This document shows positions 1-5,046 of a DNA stretch of 5,536 nt, in pieces. The stretch covers positions 1 through 5,536 of the forward strand of contig CBDUCN010000334.1 of assembly GCA_965365655.1 (NCBI GenBank), given 5' to 3'. The notes beneath the pieces were generated by a model. That model was not told the DNA's origin, did not search any database, and saw nothing but the letters and a program-made list of their open reading frames with translations. Both the position numbers and the translations under genes were made by a program. The first letter of the stretch is position 1, and each line of letters starts with the position of its first letter. This DNA comes from JBFHNV01 sp965365655 (GTDB taxonomy: Bacteria; Pseudomonadota; Gammaproteobacteria; HK1).

Positions 1-207
1 GGACGCGGACGGCGGGGTCGGCTGCAGGTCCTTCGCGTCGAACATCAGCGTCCCGACGTCTTCGTCGACGGACGCGGACGGCGGGGTCGGCTGCATGTCC
101 GTCGCGTCGAACATCAGCGTCCCGGCGTGCTCGTCCACGGACGCGGACGGCGGGGTCGGCTCCATGTCCGTCGCGTCGAACATCAGCGTCCCGGCGTGCT
201 CGTCCAC
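1..207 (-). repeat. Three tandem 69-bp repeats encoding a 23-residue Thr-containing unit
   Basis: The in-frame units are 207-139, 138-70 and 69-1 (residues 608-630, 631-653 and 654-676). Each reads VDE-x2-GTLMFDA followed by (T/K)D(M/L)(E/Q)PTPPSAS. The first two units differ at one base (Glu versus Gln); the third differs from the second at six bases. Such similarity points to recent duplication. The array continues to the very edge of the window, so the copy number is unknown. Each unit holds one Thr-Leu-Met-Phe core (Thr614, Thr637, Thr660) flanked by acidic residues. Confidence 0.95.
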
Positions 208-2028
208 GGCGGCGGACGGTCTCGCGTTGCCGGCGCCGTCGTCCGCCGCTGCCGGCTCGTCCTCCGGCTTCCCGCCGTACGCGGCGATCAGCCCCTGCTC
301 GAGCGTCGCGGCGGTGCCCACGGCAGCACCGCCGGCCGCGGCGGCGCCCGCCATCACGGTCCGGTCCTCGTCGGCCGCGGCGCCGCCCGCCATCACCGTG
401 CGCTCGGCGTCCCCGTCCTGCTCGGCCAGCTCGAAACGGAACTCGACGTCGTAGACGCGGATGCGGTCGCCGTTCCTGAGCGCCACCTCTTCGTCCTCGA
501 GCCTGCGATCGTTCACGAAGGTGCCGTTCAGGCTCTTGCGGTCGCGGATCCAGAAGCCGTTGTCTCGATACTCGATCGACGCGTGCTGCCGGCCGATGGT
601 GTTGCGCTCCACCACGACGCTCTGGGTCGAGCCGTCCGCGGCCGGATTCGGGATGCGCCCGATCACGACCAGGCGCTGCTCGATCGGAATCCGCGTGCCG
701 CCGGTCGCACGCGCCGGATCCTCCAGCGCCGCCCCGGGCGGCACCGCGACCCGCGCCGCGGACGCCGGCGCCGGCCGCGCCGCCGGCTCGGGCGCGGCGG
801 CGCTCCTGCCGCGGCGCATCAACACCACCACCAGCGCGATCACGCTCACCAGCGCGGCCGCACCGACCGCCACCACGACCCAGCTCGTCGTGCCGCCCCC
901 GGCGGGCTGCGGGGCGGGCACTTGCGCCGGTGCCTGCGCTCCCGCGTCGGCGACCTGCGCCGCGGAGTCGGTCGCCGCGGAGTCGGTCGCGGTGGCGTCC
1001 CCTGCCGCGCCGACGGCGGCCTCCGGCGCCGCCGCGGCAGGGTCCTCCGTGGCCGCCACGCCGGACGCGGCGACGGACGTGTCGGGAAGCGGCGCGTCTG
1101 GAAGCGGCGCCTCTGGGAGCGGCACCTCGGGGAGCGGAATCTGCCCCGAGGGCTCGACAGCGGCGTCGCCGGGCACGGGGACCGCCGCGGCGCTCTCGTC
1201 GGGCGCCGCCGCCGCAGGGACCGCGGGCGTGACGGCATCCGCGCCGGGCGCGCCGTCCACGGGGGCGGCGGGCTCCGGCTCCGGCGTCTCCGCAGGTGCT
1301 GCCGCCGGCGCATCCGCCGGTGCGGCCGCAACCGGCGCGGCCGCGACCGGAGCAGGCTGCGGCAACGGTGCGCGCAGCAGGTCGCCGACCCGCGAGAACG
1401 CGCCGGCCACGTCCTCCGGGCCGGCCGCCCGGAAGTACTCGGCGTCGGTGCGCTTGGCCAGGGACTGGATGGTCATCACGTCCGCGTTGTCGGTGAACGC
1501 GATGCCGTAGACGCGGATGCCCTGGTCCGCTGCCTCCGCCGCGAGGTCGCCGCGCATCCAGCGGATGCTCTCGAGGTCACGGGCCTTGTCGTTGGTGTCC
1601 ACGATCCCGTCGGTGAGCACCACCACGGATCGCCGCGCGTCGTCGCGCGCGTTGGTCTTCAGCTCGTAGAGCGCGCGCTCCAGCGCGGCGGCAGTCTGCG
1701 TGTACTGGCCGCGGTAGTTCACCCGGTCGAGGCTGGCCACCACGTCATCCCGCGCTGCACCATCGAGCGGCGTGAGCGGCACCGCGAGCCTCACCGACTG
1801 GTCGAAGATGATGATCGCGACACGGAAGTCGTCACCCAGGCCGGCGACGAATTGCTGCGCCGCGTCGCGCGCCAGGAACCCGGGGTCGTTACCCTTCATG
1901 CTCCCGGAGTTGTCGAACACCAGCGCGAGGTCGTGGGGCTCGGCACGCGCCGTGCCGGGTGCGAGTGGGAGCAGGGCCGCGAGCAGGGCGGCGCCGAGGA
2001 CCGCCCGAGTGGACAGGGAAAGCATCAT
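1..2028 (-). CDS. Signal peptide-VWA-TM-FHA membrane protein with C-terminal repeat tail (3' end outside window)
   Basis: The frame is open for 676 codons from ATG 2028 to the window edge; no stop is seen, so the C-terminus is missing. Residues 1-29 form a Sec signal peptide with likely cleavage at ARA|EP. A VWA domain follows (about 33-215): the MIDAS metal site DNSGS is at 39-43, the strand VVVLTDG at 135-141, and a candidate MIDAS Thr lies in YTQT (110-113). Residues 220-380 are a Pro/Ala/Glu-rich linker with PLPE-type repeats. A single hydrophobic helix (383-404) is followed by RRGR, which puts the C-terminal part in the cytoplasm. An FHA domain (about 452-534) shows GR at 457-458, GRQH at 479-482, SLNGTFVN at 499-506 and NGDRI at 519-523. 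The acidic tail has two RTVMAG motifs and three 23-residue repeats. Known for the families: VWA domains bind protein ligands through a metal ion, and FHA domains bind phosphothreonine. A link between envelope sensing and Ser/Thr kinase signalling is inference. A second ATG directly follows (2025), so the start could be one codon later. Confidence 0.93.
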   Translation of the reverse strand, partial: MMLSLSTRAVLGAALLAALLPLAPGTARAEPHDLALVFDNSGSMKGNDPGFLARDAAQQFVAGLGDDFRVAIIIFDQSVRLAVPLTPLDGAARDDVVASLDRVNYRGQYTQTAAALERALYELKTNARDDARRSVVVLTDGIVDTNDKARDLESIRWMRGDLAAEAADQGIRVYGIAFTDNADVMTIQSLAKRTDAEYFRAAGPEDVAGAFSRVGDLLRAPLPQPAPVAAAPVAAAPADAPAAAPAETPEPEPAAPVDGAPGADAVTPAVPAAAAPDESAAAVPVPGDAAVEPSGQIPLPEVPLPEAPLPDAPLPDTSVAASGVAATEDPAAAAPEAAVGAAGDATATDSAATDSAAQVADAGAQAPAQVPAPQPAGGGTTSWVVVAVGAAALVSVIALVVVLMRRGRSAAAPEPAARPAPASAARVAVPPGAALEDPARATGGTRIPIEQRLVVIGRIPNPAADGSTQSVVVERNTIGRQHASIEYRDNGFWIRDRKSLNGTFVNDRRLEDEEVALRNGDRIRVYDVEFRFELAEQDGDAERTVMAGGAAADEDRTVMAGAAAAGGAAVGTAATLEQGLIAAYGGKPEDEPAAADDGAGNARPSAAVDEHAGTLMFDATDMEPTPPSASVDEHAGTLMFDATDMQPTPPSASVDEDVGTLMFDAKDLQPTPPSAS
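961..990 (-). repeat. Two exact 15-bp tandem repeats in the linker
   Basis: The 15-bp block CGCGGAGTCGGTCGC occurs twice back to back on the plus strand. Read on the minus strand it encodes ATDSA twice within the extracytoplasmic linker just before the transmembrane helix. It is probably a slippage-type expansion of a disordered linker. Confidence 0.8.
1081..1140 (-). repeat. Four 15-bp repeats encoding a PLP(E/D)x linker
   Basis: Four consecutive 15-bp units encode five-residue blocks, IPLPE, VPLPE, APLPD and APLPD (residues 297-316). They lie in the extracytoplasmic linker between the VWA domain and the membrane helix. A PLPE-type repeat is expected to be extended and stiff, so it would act as a spacer holding the VWA domain off the membrane. 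Confidence 0.85.
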
Positions 2029-2039
2029 GGGCACCGGCG

Positions 2040-2043
2040 CTCC
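2040..2043 (-). promoter_or_regulatory. Likely ribosome binding site of the VWA-FHA gene
   Basis: The minus strand reads GGAG here, 11 nt before ATG 2028 and 14 nt before the following ATG. The spacing is long, so this is only moderate support for the upstream ATG. Confidence 0.4.
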
Positions 2044-2189
2044 GCCGCGTCGTCAGTTGCCGCGCCGCAACGGCGCCCTCGCCGCGACCGCGCCGCGTAG
2101 AGCGAGTCTAATGCATTCCCCGATGCAGGTCGCCGTGTCCGACCGGGCCGAACTGTGCGACAACGCACACAGCGACGAAGTGCTCGCCC

Positions 2190-2203
2190 GTTCCGCCCGG
2201 AGC
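2190..2203. repeat. Imperfect palindrome, copy 1 (GTTCCGCCCGGAGC)
   Basis: The 6-bp arms GTTCCG and CGGAGC surround a CC spacer, with one arm mismatch. Thirteen of 14 bases match the copy at 2261-2274. The position between two divergent genes fits a regulator binding site, but no cognate regulator can be named. Confidence 0.4.
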
Positions 2204-2260
2204 TCACCCGTACGAGGGGCGCCCGGGAGTGGAATCCGTGCGCGCCGTTTGCTTAATGTA

Positions 2261-2274
2261 GTTCCGCCCGGAAC
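2261..2274. repeat. Palindrome, copy 2 (GTTCCGCCCGGAAC)
   Basis: The arms GTTCCG and CGGAAC are perfect inverted repeats around a CC spacer. The copy starts 71 bp after copy 1 and directly follows the AT-richer island TTTGCTTAATGTA. It sits 53 bp before the cytochrome start codon, where it could overlap the promoter or early transcript. It is a candidate operator; in GC-rich DNA a chance palindrome of this size is possible, and the repetition is the main support. Confidence 0.45.
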
Positions 2275-2313
2275 GTGGCATGCTTTCCGAGACTGAATCC
2301 AAATCTCCATACC

Positions 2314-2320
2314 GGAGGGA
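2314..2320 (+). promoter_or_regulatory. Strong ribosome binding site of the cytochrome gene
   Basis: GGAGGGA lies 7 nt before ATG 2328. It decides the start: an in-frame ATG at 2280 would add 16 polar residues in front of the signal peptide and has no comparable site. Confidence 0.85.
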
Positions 2321-2327
2321 GAAACCG

Positions 2328-3242
2328 ATGCGCGAAATCTCCAATCGTGTGGTTGCGGCCGGCACCGGCGTGCTGCTGATGACCCTGTTCTCGGCGGCCG
2401 CGCTCGCGCAGCCGGAGAACGTCGGCGACAAGAAATGCGCCGAGTGCCACGAGGCGGAGCACGACGTCTGGAAGGGGACCGCCCACTACAAATCCTTCAA
2501 GGAGGTCCACAAGAAGGACAAGGCGAAGGAGATCTCGAAGGCCGCCGGCGGCGGCAAGTCGATGAAGAAGAACGAGACCTGCGTCAACTGCCACTACTCC
2601 CTGGTGTCACGGCGCAAGGGCTCGGACCCGCGCCCGAGCTCGGGTCCGGCATGCGAGAGCTGCCACGGCGCCGCGTCGGAGTGGATCGAGATCCACAACG
2701 ACGACAAGGTCCCGCTGGAGAAACGCCACGAGCAGGCCCGGAAGGCCGGGATGATCTGGTCGTTCATGCACTACGACATCGCGCAGAACTGCATGCAGTG
2801 CCACGGCCTCGCCGACCCGGACGTCGACGCCAAGGAGCTGGCCGCGATGCTCGACGCCGGCCACCCGATCAACCCCGACTTCGAGCTCGTGCGCTACTCG
2901 CAGGGCACGGTGCGCCACCGCTTCTACCCGCCGGACACCAGCAAGAACGCGGAGATGGACAAGGCGCAGCTCGCGCGGCTGTTCGTCACCGGCCAGGCCG
3001 CGAAGCTGGTGTCCGCGACCAACGCCGCCGGAAAGTCCGACCACGAGAAGTACGCTGCAGCGCAGAAGAAGCGTGCCGACGACGCGAAGAAGGCGCTGTC
3101 GATGGTGAGCCTGCCGGAGGCCAAGAAGCTGGTGTCCGATCCCACCGAGGCCAACGCGCGCGCGCTGGTAGAGGCGATCGCGAAGAAGGACCTCTCCGGC
3201 GAGGTCGGCTCGGCGCTGCCGGATCCCGGCAGCTACAAGTAG
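2328..3242 (+). CDS. Periplasmic tetraheme cytochrome c, c554-like
   Basis: A 304-residue protein. Residues 1-27 are a Sec signal peptide (Arg7, hydrophobic core, ALA|QPEN cleavage), so the mature protein is periplasmic. Four CxxCH motifs covalently bind c-type heme: CAECH 37-41, CVNCH 85-89, CESCH 109-113 and CMQCH 155-159. The region after heme 1 (Trp48, His53, Ser56) resembles the cytochrome c554/c' family. His45, His53, His61, His123, His134 and His148 are candidate distal ligands; which are used cannot be told. The half after residue 162 has no heme motif and becomes Lys/Ala-rich and probably helical. Expected role: electron transfer in the periplasm, perhaps as partner of the downstream membrane and FeS proteins. 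The gene ends with two in-frame stops, TAG then TGA. Family assignment rests on motifs; enzymatic activity (for example on nitrogen oxides) is not indicated. Confidence 0.93.
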   Translation: MREISNRVVAAGTGVLLMTLFSAAALAQPENVGDKKCAECHEAEHDVWKGTAHYKSFKEVHKKDKAKEISKAAGGGKSMKKNETCVNCHYSLVSRRKGSDPRPSSGPACESCHGAASEWIEIHNDDKVPLEKRHEQARKAGMIWSFMHYDIAQNCMQCHGLADPDVDAKELAAMLDAGHPINPDFELVRYSQGTVRHRFYPPDTSKNAEMDKAQLARLFVTGQAAKLVSATNAAGKSDHEKYAAAQKKRADDAKKALSMVSLPEAKKLVSDPTEANARALVEAIAKKDLSGEVGSALPDPGSYK

Positions 3243-3247
3243 TGAGC

Positions 3248-3281
3248 GCAGGGCCGGCGCGCGACCGCGCGCCGGCCCTGC
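3248..3281 (+). terminator. Strong 15-bp hairpin between the cytochrome and CNB-FeS genes, no U-tract
   Basis: The arms 3248-3262 and 3267-3281 pair perfectly over 15 bp around the loop GACC. The stem begins 5 nt after the cytochrome stop codon. The bases that follow (AAGCACTCC) have no T-run, so it is not a classic intrinsic terminator. It may be an attenuating or partial terminator, or a 3' stabiliser that makes the cytochrome mRNA more abundant than the downstream genes. Confidence 0.6.
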
Positions 3282-3317
3282 AAGCACTCCCCGAGGCGCG
3301 GGCGGTCGCGCCGCCAC

Positions 3318-3321
3318 GGAG
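3318..3321 (+). promoter_or_regulatory. Ribosome binding site of the CNB-FeS gene
   Basis: GGAG lies 6 nt before ATG 3328, a normal spacing that supports this start. The site lies downstream of the hairpin and is not masked by it. Confidence 0.7.
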
Positions 3322-3327
3322 TCGAGC

Positions 3328-5046
3328 ATGCAAGACGCCACCTTGATGGCCCGCCCGCAGCGGTGGAGCACGCCCTTCGACGAGGAGATGGGCGACGACC
3401 AGCTGCAGATGCTGCTCGCGCGTCCCGAGCTCGCGTCCGTGGACGCGGCGCGCTTTCCCCCGTCGCTGCCGTTCAAGGAGATCCTCCGCAACGACAGCCG
3501 CCTGCAGCGCTTCCGGCCCGGCGACATCATCATCCGCGAGGGCGACTACGGGAACTCCGCGTTCATGCTGCTCGAGGGTCGCGCGAAGGTGGTGATCCGC
3601 CCGTCGCTGCCCTCGCAGGTGCTGGGCCGCGCGTCGGTGCGCAAGCGCAGCTTCCTCGGCGCGCTGTCGCAGCTGTGGAAGGCCAGCCGGGTGCCCGAGG
3701 CGCGCAGCTACGGCGAGCCGGGCGGGGAGCGTCCCGCGACCGAGACCATGACCGTGCGCGACCGGGTGTCGCTGTTCGACACCCGCGAGGCACGCGGCAT
3801 CTTCGCGGCCGGTCAGATCCCGCAGGGCGCGGTCAGCGAGGTGCCCGAGCTCGACGGGCGCTTCGAGACCCTGGTGCTGGAGCCGGGCGCGATCTTCGGC
3901 GAGATCGCGGCGCTGGCCCGCGTGCCGCGCACCGCGACCATCTTCGCGCAGACCAACGCCGTGCTGCTCGAGCTGCGCTGGCAGGGACTGCGCGACATCC
4001 GCAAGTACGACGAGGGCTGGCGGCGGATGATCGACGAGAGCTACCGCGCCAACCTGCTCAAGGAGCAGCTCGTCGAGAACCCGATCTTCGGCGGCCTGGA
4101 CGACAGGACCCTGGCGGAGGTCGCGGACCGCACGCTGTTCGAGACCTACGGCAGCTTCGAGTGGTTCCGCTCCTACAAGCAGCAGCGCGGTGCCGGCGGC
4201 GGCGAGACCCGCATCGCCTCGGAAGGCGAGTACGCCGACGGCGCGATGGTGATCGCGTCCGGCTTCGCGCGGGTCAGCATGAAGGTGGGCAACGGCCAGC
4301 GCACCCTCACGTACCTGCGCGAAGGCGACATCTTCGGCATCGACGAGCTGTACACGAGCTGGAAGCTGGGCCACGAGGTGCCGCTGGAGACCTCGGTCAG
4401 CGCGCTCGGGTACCTGCACGTGCTGCGGGTGCCGTTCCAGGTGCTGGTCGAGCACATCTTCCCGCGCATGGAGCCCCCGTCCGGCCGGCTGCGCGACGCG
4501 GCACAGCGCCCGCTGGCCTCGGACTCGCTGCTCGAGTGGGCAGTGGACGAGCGCTTCATCAACGGCACGCGGGCGATGCTCATCGATCTCAACAAGTGCG
4601 TGCGCTGCGACGACTGCGTGCGCGCCTGCGCGTCCACCCACGGCGGCAACCCGCGCTTCGTGCGTCACGGCAAGGTGGACGGCAACTACATGGTCGCCAA
4701 CGCGTGCATGCACTGCGTCGACCCGGTGTGCATGATCGGCTGCCCCACCGGCGCCATCCACCGCAGCGTCACGGGCGCGGTGGTGATCAACGACACCACG
4801 TGCATCGGCTGCGGCACCTGCGCCGCGTCGTGCCCCTATGACAACATCCGCCTGGTGGAGATCCGCAGCAAGACGGGCCGGCCGATGGTGGATCCGCTCA
4901 CCAAGAGTCCGATCCTCAAGGCGACCAAGTGCGATCTGTGCGCCACGCAGCCGGGCGGCCCGGCCTGCGTGCGTGCGTGCCCCCACGACGCGCTGTCGCG
5001 CGTCGACTTCCGCGAGGGACTCGAGCAGTGGCAAGCGCCGAGCTGA
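3328..5046 (+). CDS. Double cyclic-nucleotide-binding domain / four-[4Fe-4S] ferredoxin fusion protein
   Basis: A 572-residue protein with no signal peptide or membrane helix, so probably cytoplasmic. CNB domain 1 begins near residue 59 (PGDIIIREGD 64-73, LLEGRAKVV 81-89). It is interrupted by about 88 residues and resumes with the phosphate-binding cassette FGEIAAL...PRTATIFA (190-207), which keeps Glu192 and Arg201. CNB domain 2 (about 252-380) is degenerate: its cassette region from FGIDEL (336) lacks the Arg, so nucleotide binding there is doubtful. The C-terminus has 16 Cys in four motifs: 424/427/430/434, 460/463/468/472, 492/495/498/502 and 535/538/547/551. This spacing matches electron-transfer subunits of the DmsB/NrfC/HycB type, which carry four [4Fe-4S] clusters. 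Inference: an electron carrier whose activity is gated by cAMP, cGMP or another ligand. It overlaps the next gene by 19 bp, suggesting coupled translation and a shared complex. Domain calls are firm; the physiological role is unknown. Confidence 0.93.
   Translation: MQDATLMARPQRWSTPFDEEMGDDQLQMLLARPELASVDAARFPPSLPFKEILRNDSRLQRFRPGDIIIREGDYGNSAFMLLEGRAKVVIRPSLPSQVLGRASVRKRSFLGALSQLWKASRVPEARSYGEPGGERPATETMTVRDRVSLFDTREARGIFAAGQIPQGAVSEVPELDGRFETLVLEPGAIFGEIAALARVPRTATIFAQTNAVLLELRWQGLRDIRKYDEGWRRMIDESYRANLLKEQLVENPIFGGLDDRTLAEVADRTLFETYGSFEWFRSYKQQRGAGGGETRIASEGEYADGAMVIASGFARVSMKVGNGQRTLTYLREGDIFGIDELYTSWKLGHEVPLETSVSALGYLHVLRVPFQVLVEHIFPRMEPPSGRLRDAAQRPLASDSLLEWAVDERFINGTRAMLIDLNKCVRCDDCVRACASTHGGNPRFVRHGKVDGNYMVANACMHCVDPVCMIGCPTGAIHRSVTGAVVINDTTCIGCGTCAASCPYDNIRLVEIRSKTGRPMVDPLTKSPILKATKCDLCATQPGGPACVRACPHDALSRVDFREGLEQWQAPS
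5014..5019 (+). promoter_or_regulatory. Ribosome binding site inside the CNB-FeS gene, for the overlapping GTG start
   Basis: GAGGGA lies 8 nt before GTG 5028, within the last codons of the preceding gene. It decides the start of the overlapping membrane-protein gene, which has no ATG until well inside its second membrane helix. Confidence 0.7.

Larger units (their letters stand above)
2029..2327. promoter_or_regulatory. Divergent intergenic region between the VWA-FHA gene and the cytochrome gene
   Basis: This 299-bp gap holds both 5' ends. It has two AT-richer islands in otherwise GC-rich DNA: GTCTAATGCATT near 2106-2117 and TTTGCTTAATGTAG near 2248-2261. The first could hold a minus-strand -10 element (TAGACT, 2110 to 2105), which would leave a leader of about 70 nt, but the matching -35 (GCGACC) is poor. 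The second lies about 70 bp before the cytochrome start codon and has no good hexamer pair. Two related palindromes flank the second island. Neither strand has a convincing small gene. The promoters must be in this region because the genes diverge, but their exact positions are uncertain. Confidence 0.6.

Noticed and set aside
1..207. CRISPR-like array
   Set aside because: The 69-bp units are contiguous with no unique spacers, keep the reading frame and encode a protein repeat.
461..1510. Plus-strand frame of 349 codons rich in Ala/Gly/Ser
   Set aside because: Composition artefact opposite the Pro/Ala linker, FHA domain and membrane helix of the minus-strand gene; no domain and no good ribosome binding site.
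127..2100. Long plus-strand open frame (657 codons) opposite the VWA-FHA gene
   Set aside because: Arg/Gly/His-rich low-complexity product with no domain. The minus frame encodes a signal peptide, MIDAS motif, membrane helix and FHA domain. GC-rich DNA commonly leaves the antisense frame open.
2276..2291. Possible sigma-54 promoter (TGGCATG)
   Set aside because: The -24-like part is present, but the GC expected 12 bp further on is absent (CCGAG instead of TTGC).
2280..2327. Upstream in-frame ATG 2280 as cytochrome start
   Set aside because: It would put 16 polar residues before the signal peptide and lacks the GGAGGGA site that precedes ATG 2328.
2435..3346. Plus-strand 303-codon frame overlapping the cytochrome
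   Set aside because: Arg-rich shadow frame; the other frame has a signal peptide, a strong ribosome binding site and four CxxCH motifs.
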